Assembly: GCA_965178525.1 (NCBI GenBank)
Contig: CBCXVS010000126.1
Coordinates: 1-20,032 of the forward strand
Reading direction: 5' to 3'
Origin: CBCXVS01 sp965178525
Lineage (GTDB): Bacteria > Tectomicrobia > Entotheonellia > Entotheonellales > Entotheonellaceae
Length of the DNA stretch: 20,032 nt
Shown piece after piece: positions 1 to 7,005 of this stretch (the stretch's first letter is position 1; every line of letters starts with the position of its first letter). A program made the translations under genes and the position numbers. The notes beneath the pieces are model-generated. The model was not told the origin of the DNA and made no database searches. It saw only the letters and a program-made list of their open reading frames with translations.

Positions 1-60
1 TTTGAGGATGATTCGGTGGGCATCTGGGCTGGGCTAGGGAACCTGATCTTATGCTATTGA
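1..60 (+). CDS. IS transposase, C-terminal fragment (partial)
   Basis: Only the last 19 codons and the TGA stop are present, read in frame from base 1. They encode the same residues as the end of the second transposase frame of the complete element, ending in LILCY. The 5' part of the gene is cut off by the window edge, so nothing can be said about the integrity of this copy. The stop lies inside the right terminal region of the IS, 20 nt before the likely higB start. Confidence 0.85.
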   Translation, partial: FEDDSVGIWAGLGNLILCY

Positions 61-70
61 GGAACAACTC
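1..70 (+). mobile_element. 3' end of an IS5-type insertion sequence (copy 1)
   Basis: These bases, with the TA at 71-72, are identical over all 72 nt to 11795-11866, the 3' end of the complete element in this window. The terminal inverted repeat ends at 70 and TA (71-72) is the presumed target-site dinucleotide. The 5' part of this copy lies outside the window. It reads in the same direction as the higBA pair that follows. Confidence 0.92.
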
Positions 71-80
71 TATTATTTAT

Positions 81-365
81 ATGAATATACGTAGCGTCAG
101 ATATAGGGGGTTGAGACGCTTTATTGAAGAGAACGATGCACGTGGCATTCGGCGCGACCTCGTGAACAGGGTGCGGAACATTATTGCTGCCCTTGTGATC
201 GCACCGGATATCAGTGGAGTCGAAGGGCCGCCCGGATGGCGTGTGCATCAACTTGCAGGAGATCGACGCGAGACATGGAGCATATCTGTGTCGGGCAACC
301 GGCGGATCACCTTTACGATTACGTACGATGACATTTATGATTTAGATTTGGAGGATTATCATTGA
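81..365 (+). CDS. higB: HigB/RelE-family mRNA interferase toxin
   Basis: The 94-residue product fits the HigB type of the RelE/ParE superfamily, small toxins that cleave mRNA on the ribosome and are held inactive by HigA. Typical features are the start MNIRSVRYRGLRRF, a central PPGWRVHQLAGDRRETWSIS stretch and the C-terminal strand SGNRRITFTI followed by a DLDLEDYH end. The frame is also open from an ATG at 51, but that start lies within the IS, so 81 is preferred because family members begin at the xIRSxRxxGL segment. No clear ribosome-binding site precedes 81. The IS ends only 8 bp before the start (after the TA), so the native promoter has been displaced and expression may depend on the IS. 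The stop overlaps the higA start in TGATG, which indicates translational coupling. Confidence 0.85.
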   Translation: MNIRSVRYRGLRRFIEENDARGIRRDLVNRVRNIIAALVIAPDISGVEGPPGWRVHQLAGDRRETWSISVSGNRRITFTITYDDIYDLDLEDYH

Positions 366-667
366 TGAGCAAGAAATCGGTGCGAGTCGGTATGAAACCG
401 CCCCATCCGGGCGAGTTTATACGGACGGAAATTCTCGAGGAGTTGAATTTGTCGGTTTTCAGAGCCGCTGACATTCTCGGTGTCCGCCGGGCGACGCTGT
501 CCGATTTGATTCATGGCCATGCGGCCCTCTCTCCTGAAATGGCCTTACGCATCGAAAAGGCGTTTGACGTGAAGATGGACATGCTCTTGGGCATGCAAGC
601 GTGGTATGATAGCTACACCATGCGCCAGAAGGGAGACGAGATCAACGTGCAACGCTATGAACCCTAG
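365..667 (+). CDS. higA: HigA-family XRE antitoxin
   Basis: The product of about 100 residues is an HTH_XRE protein of the HigA type, which neutralises HigB and usually represses its own operon. It opens with KPPHPGEFIRTEIL, the HigA signature. The helix-turn-helix covers roughly residues 25-60, with LSVFRAADILGVRRATLSDL as the recognition part, followed by the LSPEMALRIEKAF helix. ATG 365 is chosen over TTG 362 because GGAGG at 350-354 is well placed and the ATG overlaps the higB stop by one base. Toxin-first order is normal for higBA. The IS upstream of higB may have removed the operator this protein would bind. Confidence 0.87.
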   Translation: MSKKSVRVGMKPPHPGEFIRTEILEELNLSVFRAADILGVRRATLSDLIHGHAALSPEMALRIEKAFDVKMDMLLGMQAWYDSYTMRQKGDEINVQRYEP

Positions 668-846
668 TACATGTCGGCAGAAGTCCGTCACCGGTTTGAA
701 CGCCGTAAGCCAAGCACTATCAGCGTGATCAACCGATGAACAATTTGCGGTACGCAGTACTAGGAACCGCACAGGAAGTGACTCGGACCCGGTTTTCATG
801 CCAAGGCGGTTAGCGCCCCGAAATGCTGAAAAAAGGCTCCGTGAAG

Positions 847-877
847 GACGCGAAGCAACGCGACGGGACGCGACGCG
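847..877. repeat. Imperfect pentamer tandem repeat
   Basis: On the minus strand this stretch reads as about six degenerate copies of CGTCG/CGTCC. It lies in the non-coding gap between higA and the heptamer array at 900. Function is unknown, and it may simply be replication slippage. Confidence 0.35.
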
Positions 878-899
878 GCAACCATCCCTCCTCCTCCCT

Positions 900-939
900 A
901 TTCCGCATTCCGCATTCCGCATTCCGCATTCCGCATTCA
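900..939. repeat. Heptamer array (ATTCCGC)5 at the 3' end of the ndpA-like gene
   Basis: There are five perfect copies of ATTCCGC (900-934) plus a partial sixth. Read on the minus strand this is (GCGGAAT)n, entered through TGAATGCGG, where the TGA is the stop codon of the minus-strand NdpA-like gene. The same heptamer is found at 4213-4291, 16180-16207 and 16302-16329. No inverted partner is present nearby. Confidence 0.95.
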
Positions 940-2094
940 CAGGACGGGCCGGAACGTCGACGTACGAATCGTGAACTCGGTATCCTCTCCCACACGGTGA
1001 GGCGGCGTGACGAACAACTGGGCGATGGCGTCCGGATCGCCGCTGAGTTGCACCCCATGATCGAGCTGATAGGTGACACGGGTTTTGGCCACCGCCGGCG
1101 GCACGCTCTGGATGAGCAGCTCGCGATCGGCCGGAATGCGGTCTTCTTCTACCTGCGGCGCCGTCAGCGTCTGCTCGAACGACTGCCGCAGTTCCTGCAC
1201 GGCCGGTACGTCCCGGGGCTCGGGCAACGGCAGCGCCTCGATGAGATGGCGCGGCGTCACCGGCTCAGCCTTGGCACCGCTTTCCTCCAAAAGCATGCGC
1301 ACCGTCTCCATGACCTCGCCCCGCTCTTGCGGCGACAATGCCTCTTCATGATCGGCGACCCACGTATGCGCGCGTCGAAACAGCAGCTCGGCCTGCTCAT
1401 CGGGCGTGCGAAAGGGCTCGGTGTGGAGGAAATCTTCCGCAAAGAATTTCGCGATACCTTGTTTCCCGCCTTGCGGGTCCGTCATGATCACATCGTAGGT
1501 GGAGGGCTCATCGGCCCAGCGAATGAGGGCGGATTTTTGCACATGCGCCGTCGAGAGTTTGGGAATCAGTCCTTCTTGGCGCCGCAGCAAGGTCCGGATG
1601 CCGCCATCGCCACGGGGCTCGATCTGCCGTTGCACGGCCGTTTCTAGATCGACTTTCACCAAAAACAAATGCGGGAGCGACGAGGTCTCTGACGTCTGGT
1701 CATAGAACAGGCCCATGAGCAAATCACCCGGGGTAATCGTCCCCGGCCGCGGCTGGGCGCCGTTCTGTCCGGCTTGTTGCATGGCGCGGAAGAGTAGCGC
1801 CGCAAGGCGTTGCGAGGCGTCGAGAAACGCCTCGGCCTCGACCTGTCCATGCTGCTCCCAGCTCGTCAAGAAGCCCTGGTATTCCTGCAAAACCGGCGAT
1901 TCGGGCTGAAAGCGGCCGTAATGTTTGCGGCGAAAGCGCGGCTTCAAGAGCGATAACAGATAGGTCTCAAGCGTGGTCCGGAACGCCTCCGGTAGAGGCG
2001 TCAGCACTTGCGAGCACTGCACCGCCGGCAGACGATTATCGAGCACGTGGATGACAAAACGCTCATCAATCGCAAGGTCGGTACATCCTTCCAT
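937..2094 (-). CDS. Nucleoid-associated protein, NdpA/YejK (37-kDa) family
   Basis: The 385-residue protein resembles the 37-kDa nucleoid-associated family (NA37; YejK/NdpA), DNA-associated proteins often found in phage-related or accessory regions. Family-like blocks are FVIHVLDNRLPAV near the N-terminus, LPHLFLVKVD in the middle and GGIRTLLRRQEGLIPK followed by QKSALIRW. The length fits the family's 330-390 residues. ATG at 2094 has a strong GGGGAGGGG just upstream. The TGA stop (937-939) is the first triplet of the heptamer repeat array. The gene stands alone and divergent from the DUF35/thiolase operon. The family call rests on recalled motif resemblance, and the exact role in this organism is unknown. 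Confidence 0.65.
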   Translation of the reverse strand: MEGCTDLAIDERFVIHVLDNRLPAVQCSQVLTPLPEAFRTTLETYLLSLLKPRFRRKHYGRFQPESPVLQEYQGFLTSWEQHGQVEAEAFLDASQRLAALLFRAMQQAGQNGAQPRPGTITPGDLLMGLFYDQTSETSSLPHLFLVKVDLETAVQRQIEPRGDGGIRTLLRRQEGLIPKLSTAHVQKSALIRWADEPSTYDVIMTDPQGGKQGIAKFFAEDFLHTEPFRTPDEQAELLFRRAHTWVADHEEALSPQERGEVMETVRMLLEESGAKAEPVTPRHLIEALPLPEPRDVPAVQELRQSFEQTLTAPQVEEDRIPADRELLIQSVPPAVAKTRVTYQLDHGVQLSGDPDAIAQLFVTPPHRVGEDTEFTIRTSTFRPVL

Positions 2095-2303
2095 AATCCC
2101 CTCCCCACTCCAGCGATTTCAGGACCCGGATGCAGTCAGCCGCATCATGTTGCCGCAGACGCGAGATGTCAACTATTTTGTCGGCGCGTGAGACATGCGG
2201 GAAGAAACCTGGTGGGCCACCACGCCAGGCAGCGGGTGACCCGGATGGCGGCCAGCACACACGGTACAAGACCGACGCGGCTGGCTTCCATATGAGGCTC
2301 AGG

Positions 2304-2347
2304 GGCGGCACGTCGCAGATCGATGGGAGACGATACGACGTGCCGCC
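2304..2347 (-). other. 12-bp perfect inverted repeat in the ndpA-like leader
   Basis: GGCGGCACGTCG at 2304-2315 pairs with CGACGTGCCGCC at 2336-2347, leaving a 20-nt loop. If the minus-strand promoter at 2351-2381 is real, transcription would start at about 2344, so the hairpin would form the very 5' end of a leader of about 250 nt. No T-run follows on either strand, so it does not look like a simple terminator. Confidence 0.5.
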
Positions 2348-2381
2348 ATAAGCATACGCTTATCCACTGTATATTTGTCAA
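2348..2381 (-). promoter_or_regulatory. Candidate promoter with overlapping palindrome, minus strand
   Basis: On the minus strand a consensus TTGACA lies at 2381-2376 and TATGCT at 2356-2351, with a 19-bp spacer, which is longer than ideal. The palindrome ATAAGC-ATAC-GCTTAT (2348-2363) overlaps the proposed -10 and could be an operator. It would drive the NdpA-like gene starting at 2094. The site was found by eye only. Confidence 0.35.
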
Positions 2382-2466
2382 GTATTTTTCAGTTTTGGAT
2401 TTGGCGGCGTGATAACCTATACGGTCAGGCCGCCATGACGTGAGCGCAGAGCGGACCACCTCGCTC

Positions 2467-2495
2467 TTGACAGCGCTACCATTCCCAAGTACCTT
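2467..2495 (+). promoter_or_regulatory. Candidate promoter of the DUF35-thiolase operon
   Basis: TTGACA at 2467-2472 is followed after 17 bp by TACCTT (2490-2495), which keeps the most important first, second and last -10 bases. The predicted leader of about 100 nt contains a small GC hairpin before the AAAGGAAA ribosome-binding site of the DUF35 gene. Confidence 0.35.
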
Positions 2496-2599
2496 GCCTC
2501 ACCTGTAAGCCCAGACCCTGTCGGGTCCGCGAAGGGTGCGAAGCAAGGCGCAACGTCATATGGAATACGGCAAAGAGGCATCATTAAGAAAGGAAATAT

Positions 2600-3016
2600 A
2601 TGGAACTGGAGCGACCACTTCCCAGACCGATCACGCCCGAGGCTCAACCGTATTGGGAGGGGCTGAAGGAGCACAAGCTCATGCTGCCCAAGTGTGATGA
2701 TTGCGGCAAGCCGTTCTTCTACCCGCGCGTGCTATGTCCGAATTGTCACTCGCGCAACATCAGTTGGATTCAGGCCAGTGGCAAAGGGAAATTGTATTCC
2801 TTTGAGATTGCCTACCGGACCCTCAGTCCGGCCTTCAAAGTCCCCCTGCCCTGCGTGCTGGCGATGATCGAACTCGACGAGGGGCCGCGCATGATGTCCA
2901 ATCTGATTAATATCGAACCGGATCCCAAGGTCGTGACGTGTGATATGCCGGTTGAGGTGGTATTCGAAAAATTGACGGATGACGTCACGATCCCGCTGTT
3001 TCAGCCAGCACCGTAG
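2600..3016 (+). CDS. DUF35 zinc-ribbon/OB-fold protein
   Basis: The 138-residue protein has the standard DUF35 layout. An N-terminal helix (RPITPEAQPYWEGLKEH) is followed by a rubredoxin-like zinc ribbon with CxxC pairs at C32/C35 and C46/C49, then an OB-fold from about residue 55 to the end. DUF35 proteins partner thiolase-like enzymes as acyl-CoA-binding or channelling subunits, for example in archaeal acetoacetyl-CoA thiolase/HMG-CoA synthase and in the Ltp2-ChsH2 aldolase of steroid degradation. The thiolase-like gene follows 39 bp downstream on the same strand, so the two probably form one complex. ATG 2600 has AAAGGAAA just upstream. All four zinc ligands are present. Confidence 0.9.
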   Translation: MELERPLPRPITPEAQPYWEGLKEHKLMLPKCDDCGKPFFYPRVLCPNCHSRNISWIQASGKGKLYSFEIAYRTLSPAFKVPLPCVLAMIELDEGPRMMSNLINIEPDPKVVTCDMPVEVVFEKLTDDVTIPLFQPAP

Positions 3017-3055
3017 GCCATGCCCTCCCTACCCACGACACAAGGAGCCCAGATC

Positions 3056-4201
3056 ATGCGCGAGCTTTCCAATTCGGTATGCATTGTTGGGGTGGACGAG
3101 AGCGACGAGATCGGCACCCTACCCGAAACCAGCCAGCTATCGCTGCACTTGCAGGCGATTCATAACGCGGTCAGTGATGCGGGACTCAACATCTCGGATG
3201 TGGACGGCATCTTTACCGCCGGGCAGCACTCCCCGGCCCTGCTGGGCGAAGCGTTGGGCATTACCCCACGCTATGTGGACGGCACCTCGGTGGGGGGCTG
3301 TTCATTCATTATTATGGTGGGACATGCGCTGCTCGCCCTGCATCACGGCCTCTGCGACGTAGCCGTGGTGTCGCACGGCGAGAGTGGACGCTCAGGGGTC
3401 GGCGTGACGCGTAGCCGCGACACCAGTCTGAGCGGGCAGTTCGAATCCCCCTATGGCTTTGGGGGCGCCCCGACATACTTCGGCATGATTACGACGCGGC
3501 ATATGCACGAGTACGGCACGACGCTAGAGGATTGGGCGCAGGTAGCGGTATCGACACGCGCTTGGGCCGGCTTCAATCCCAAAGCCCGTTTTCGCGACCC
3601 GATTACGGTCGCGGATGTGCTGAACTCGCGGCCCATGTTCTATCCGTTCAATCTGCTCAACATCTGCCTGGTGACCGATGCTGGGGGCGCGGTGGTGCTC
3701 ACGCGTGCCAACCGCGCCAAAGATTGCGCCAAAAAACCGGTCTACGTCCGCGGTGCCGGCGAGGGCACGCAACATGTGATGGTGACCGAGATGAAGAATC
3801 TGCCGCTGAGTGAGGCGACGCGCGTCTCCGGCGAAAAGGCGTTTCAGATGGCGGACGTCACGCACGGGGACTTCAACCACATCATGCTATACGACGCCTT
3901 TACCTCGGGTCCGCCGATTATGCTCGAATCGCTCGGATTTTGTAAACCCGGCGAGGGCGTGTCGTTCTTTCAGGAGGGCAAATCGACGCCGGGCGGGTCG
4001 TTGCCAATCAACACCAATGGCGGGGGGTTATCGTACACCCATTCCGGCATGTATGGAATTTTCCCGATTATCGAGGCCACACGCCAATTACGCGGCGAGT
4101 GTGGGGAGCGGCAGGTGCCGAATGCGAGCCTGTCGCTGGTCAACGGCATGGGTGGCATGTTGTCTGCCGCAGGAACCCTGGTGTTGGCCAGTGAAGCCTA
4201 A
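3056..4201 (+). CDS. Thiolase-like (SCP2/Ltp2-type) protein, atypical active site
   Basis: The 381-residue protein belongs to the thiolase superfamily, non-decarboxylating SCPx/lipid-transfer type. Landmarks are GTSVGGCSF (about residues 77-84) at the nucleophile loop, LCDVAVVSHGESGRSG, MLYDAFTSGPPIMLESLGFC in the region that carries a tyrosine in Ltp2-like aldolases, LPINTNGGGLSYTHSGM and the C-terminal NGMGGMLSAAGTLVL. By eye the usual nucleophilic Cys aligns with G81, with C82 next to it, so classical thiolysis is doubtful and a retro-aldol or condensing role is possible. ATG 3056 is chosen over 3020 because AAGGAG (3042-3047) fits it and it starts at the family's N-terminus. A heptamer-repeat hairpin follows the stop within 12 bp. 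Confidence 0.85.
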   Translation: MRELSNSVCIVGVDESDEIGTLPETSQLSLHLQAIHNAVSDAGLNISDVDGIFTAGQHSPALLGEALGITPRYVDGTSVGGCSFIIMVGHALLALHHGLCDVAVVSHGESGRSGVGVTRSRDTSLSGQFESPYGFGGAPTYFGMITTRHMHEYGTTLEDWAQVAVSTRAWAGFNPKARFRDPITVADVLNSRPMFYPFNLLNICLVTDAGGAVVLTRANRAKDCAKKPVYVRGAGEGTQHVMVTEMKNLPLSEATRVSGEKAFQMADVTHGDFNHIMLYDAFTSGPPIMLESLGFCKPGEGVSFFQEGKSTPGGSLPINTNGGGLSYTHSGMYGIFPIIEATRQLRGECGERQVPNASLSLVNGMGGMLSAAGTLVLASEA

Positions 4202-4212
4202 GTGACTTGAAT

Positions 4213-4291
4213 GCGGAATGCGGAATGCGGAATGCGGAATGCGGAATGGGCAAGATGACTTTTATTCCGCATTCCGCATTCCGCATTCCGC
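4213..4291. repeat. Heptamer inverted repeat, 28-bp perfect stem after the thiolase gene
   Basis: (GCGGAAT)5 at 4213-4247 faces (ATTCCGC)4 at 4264-4291 across a 16-nt loop. The last four left copies and the four right copies pair perfectly over 28 bp. It starts 12 bp after the thiolase stop and is entered through TTGAATGCGG. The RNA would form a very stable hairpin and may protect or end the operon transcript. There is no long T-run, only AATTT after the right arm. Confidence 0.9.
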
Positions 4292-4446
4292 AATTTAAGT
4301 TCCCCTATCTGTCAAAACCTTGATCCACAGCCCACGCTCATGTTGTGGGAAACTATCCCAATATCTAGGAAGGCTCCGCACTTGGCAGCTCCCTGGCTTT
4401 GGTGATAACTTCTTGACGCCATTGTCATACCGCTGGCGTTCAGACC

Positions 4447-4758
4447 ATGTTAGGCAGGGCTGTTCAACGTTGTCGCCACGGTCGTGCGTGGGTACGTACC
4501 GAAATCACCGGTATGCGGGACTTACCTGTGGAGGTAGAATATCGCTTGCTACAACGGCATGGCGACTGGGAAGTGTATGATATTGTGATCGAGGGCGTCA
4601 GTCTGGTCAATAATTACCGCATCCAACTGAACAACATCATCCGGCAGGACTCGTACGCGGCGTTGGTGAACAAATTGAAACTGAAAATCGAACAGGAAGA
4701 CGCGGCATTAGCGCCAAAGGGCAATGTCGCAACCGCTCGTACGGGCCGGCGGAAGTAA
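4447..4758 (+). pseudogene. mlaC remnant (C-terminal part of the phospholipid-binding MlaC/Ttg2D protein)
   Basis: From about base 4490 the frame encodes a recognisable MlaC C-terminus: VRTEITG, then VEVEYRLLQRHGDWEVYDIV, EGVSLVNNYRIQLNNIIRQ and SYAALVNKLKLKIE. MlaC is a periplasmic carrier of about 200 residues that shuttles phospholipids to the MlaFEDB ABC transporter. Only about 85 MlaC-like residues remain. A stop at 4414 closes this frame upstream, no signal peptide is present, and the N-terminal domain was not recognised in the other frames of 4302-4446. The ATG at 4447 is the first available and may never be used. No other mla gene is nearby. It begins about 150 bp after the heptamer hairpin, which suggests loss of the 5' part by rearrangement there. 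Confidence 0.7.
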
Positions 4759-4855
4759 GGCATCCTTTCACCTGCACCATGCGCCAACCGCCATCTTCTG
4801 CTATGTTCATGGCGATGCATAACGCCACATTTATGACCTCACGCAGGAGAATGTC

Positions 4856-6205
4856 ATGTTATATGAAGCAGAACAGGGCGATATGTCCATTGCCGTCGTC
4901 GGGGACGCCATGCTGTCCCGGCGCCTGCGGGCATTTCGTGAACCGCATTTTCTCAAGCTGGTGGAGCTGATCCGGGAAACCGACGTCAGCATTGCGAATC
5001 TGGAATTTCTCTTCCATGACTACGAACATTTGTGGCAATGGACACACGGCACGTACACACGCTCGGAACCCAAGAATCTCCAGGAACTCAAATGGATGGG
5101 GTTTGACGGCGTGTTTACCGCCAACAATCATGCCTTTGATTTTTCCGAAGGCGGCTTTCTCACCACGCTCGACCACCTCGACCACATGGACATCCCGCAT
5201 GCGGGCGGTGGTAAGGATTTGGACCATGCCCGGGCGCCGACGTATATTGACTCGCCGCGCGGCCGTGTGGCGCTGATGTCGGCGACCAGCACGTTTTCCG
5301 AGATTTCTCGCGCCGGGCTGGGGCGACCGGATTTTCCGGGCCGGCCGGGCGTGAATGCCCTGCGCCATAAGCAGGTGCACCATGTGCCGCCGGACATCTA
5401 CGACGCCTTGCAACAAACCAAACAGGGGTTGGGCTATGCGGAGCAAGAAGAAAACCGGACGCAATTCGGCTTTCAGGGGCGCACGGACAATCTCGATCCG
5501 CATACGGCGATGAAATTTCTGGACCGCGAGTTCCACCTTGGGGGCGGCTTTAAGATCGAAACCTCCGTCAACATGGAGGACCGCGAGGGCATCGGCAACT
5601 GGATACGGGGCGCGCAACAGCAATCCGACTGGACCGTCTATGGCCTGCACTGCCACGAGAGTGGGGAAACGGGCACGTATCACGGGGGCTCCAAAACCAC
5701 ACCGCCGGATTTTTTAATCGAGTTTGCGCGCTGGACGCTGGATCAAGGCTGTGACGTGTTTGCTGGCCATGGCCCGCATTTTCTGCGCGGGATTGAGATC
5801 TACCAGGGCAAGCCGATTTTCTATAGCCTGGGGAATTTTATCTTTCAGAATGAGTCCGTCGCCTGGGTGCCGCCCGGTGGGTACAGCAATTTCGGCTTGG
5901 GCTTTGAGCACACACCCGGCGATTTTTTTACCGCCCGTTCGGACACCGGCAAACGCGGCTTTCCAGCCGACCCCGTGTTTTGGCAGAGTGTGGTGGCGAT
6001 ATGTCATTACCAAGCCAAAGTGCTGCACGAAGTCACTCTCCATCCCATTGACCTGGGCTTCAGCCGCCCGATTCCGCAACGTGGCCGGCCGGTGTTGGCC
6101 GAAGGCCAGGTGGCGCATGACGTCCTGACCTGGCTGCAGACGCTGTCCGAGCCCTTCGGCACGGACAGCCGGATCGACGGGGCGGTGGGGCGTATTCGCC
6201 CTTAA
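4856..6205 (+). CDS. CapA/PgsA-family metallophosphatase-like protein
   Basis: The 449-residue protein has the CapA (PGA_cap) fold, a calcineurin-like phosphoesterase variant named for the poly-gamma-glutamate capsule protein but widespread in genomes that lack a capsule. Visible motifs are VVGDAML (D17), IANLE (N48, E50), FTANNHAFDF (N90, N91, H92), the LHCHESG loop, FAGHGPH and the late IFYSLGNFIF. These match the family's metal and phosphate sites in order. Relative to many CapA proteins there is an insertion between about residues 150 and 240 (FPGRPGVNALRHKQVHH to LDPHTAM). No signal peptide or membrane anchor is seen, so this is probably a cytoplasmic enzyme with an unknown substrate. 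AGGAG at 4845-4849 supports the start. Confidence 0.85.
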   Translation: MLYEAEQGDMSIAVVGDAMLSRRLRAFREPHFLKLVELIRETDVSIANLEFLFHDYEHLWQWTHGTYTRSEPKNLQELKWMGFDGVFTANNHAFDFSEGGFLTTLDHLDHMDIPHAGGGKDLDHARAPTYIDSPRGRVALMSATSTFSEISRAGLGRPDFPGRPGVNALRHKQVHHVPPDIYDALQQTKQGLGYAEQEENRTQFGFQGRTDNLDPHTAMKFLDREFHLGGGFKIETSVNMEDREGIGNWIRGAQQQSDWTVYGLHCHESGETGTYHGGSKTTPPDFLIEFARWTLDQGCDVFAGHGPHFLRGIEIYQGKPIFYSLGNFIFQNESVAWVPPGGYSNFGLGFEHTPGDFFTARSDTGKRGFPADPVFWQSVVAICHYQAKVLHEVTLHPIDLGFSRPIPQRGRPVLAEGQVAHDVLTWLQTLSEPFGTDSRIDGAVGRIRP

Positions 6206-6371
6206 GGCCCCGGCACACCGTTTCCGGCAGGAGCAATGTTGACCCGAATGGGCGTTCGAGCACCTATTCCGCTACGATCGGAGCCCATAGACAACCGCCA
6301 AATCCGCACGGTAGAATGACATCGGGTTGATGGCAGACATCGTCAGGATCTTCGGACAGGGAGAGGCCACC

Positions 6372-6971
6372 ATGAGCAATGCGGCACAACGCGTACGGGC
6401 TCCCGAGCTTACCGCGTTAAACGGGATATCTTTTAACTTGACGGAGTGGATTGCGCAATCCATGTCGGGCGATATGGGCTCAGTCGGGAATAAGGAGGTG
6501 TTTCGGCATTCCGATTTCATCTTTATGATCGTCAAAGGCCCGAACACGCGGAACGATTTCCACATTGATCCCTATGATGAGATCTTCTATCAAATCAAGG
6601 GAACGATTTACGTGAAATATCGGGATGAAGCCGAGCAGGAACACCTCGCCGAGGTCAAGGAGGGCGAGGTGATGATCATCAATGCCTTCACGCCGCATTC
6701 GCCCATTCGCCCGCCGGACACCCTCGGTTTGGTGGTGGAGCGGCCACGCGTTGCTGGCGAAAAAGATGGTATTGTCTGGTATTGTGACACGTGCGGGCAC
6801 ACGCTCCATGCCTTGGAGATGGATTGCCAGGACATCGAAACGCAGCTCAAAGCCGCCCTAGACAGCTTTAATGCCAGCTACGACTTGCGGACGTGCTCGC
6901 ATTGCGACGCCGTGCTTCCCGACCCGGCAGAGCAGCCGCCCTGGCAACAACTTGCCGCGTCCTCGCCGTAA
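6372..6971 (+). CDS. 3-hydroxyanthranilate 3,4-dioxygenase
   Basis: This non-heme Fe(II) cupin enzyme opens the ring of 3-hydroxyanthranilate to give 2-amino-3-carboxymuconate semialdehyde in the kynurenine/quinolinate or tryptophan catabolic route. The active-site block GPNTRNDFHIDPYDEIFYQ supplies R60, H64 and E70, and H109 in AFTPHSP completes the iron triad. The C-terminus carries the second, rubredoxin-like metal site of bacterial enzymes, CDTC (C138/C141) and CSHC (C175/C178). Its 199 residues are slightly longer than the usual 175-190 because of extra residues at both ends. ATG 6372 is preferred over TTG 6327 because GGGAGAGG lies just upstream. Kynureninase, the preceding pathway step, is encoded 2.6 kb downstream on the same strand. 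Confidence 0.93.
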   Translation: MSNAAQRVRAPELTALNGISFNLTEWIAQSMSGDMGSVGNKEVFRHSDFIFMIVKGPNTRNDFHIDPYDEIFYQIKGTIYVKYRDEAEQEHLAEVKEGEVMIINAFTPHSPIRPPDTLGLVVERPRVAGEKDGIVWYCDTCGHTLHALEMDCQDIETQLKAALDSFNASYDLRTCSHCDAVLPDPAEQPPWQQLAASSP

Positions 6972-7005
6972 ACTTGCCGACTCCGCCCCGCTCTCGCCCT
7001 TGCGG

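Larger units (their letters stand above)
2095..2599. other. Divergent intergenic region between ndpA-like and DUF35 genes
   Basis: No gene is seen in these 505 bp. They contain a 12-bp perfect inverted repeat (2304-2347), a minus-strand TTGACA box overlapped by an operator-like palindrome (2348-2381), and a plus-strand TTGACA box (2467). A small GACCC-TGTC-GGGTC hairpin lies near 2515-2528, in the leader of the DUF35 operon. Confidence 0.5.

Noticed and set aside
823..1647. Long plus-strand open frame opposite the ndpA-like gene
   Set aside because: It is antisense to a gene with family-like motifs, begins in a repeat and has a low-complexity Arg-rich product without a recognisable domain.
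4213..4291. CRISPR-like appearance of the repeat arrays
   Set aside because: The units are 7-bp back-to-back copies without spacers, and no cas genes are present. They are simple tandem repeats.
4859..5683. 274-codon minus-strand open frame
   Set aside because: It lies exactly opposite the CapA-family gene, which has a full motif set. It is a shadow produced by GC-rich codon bias.
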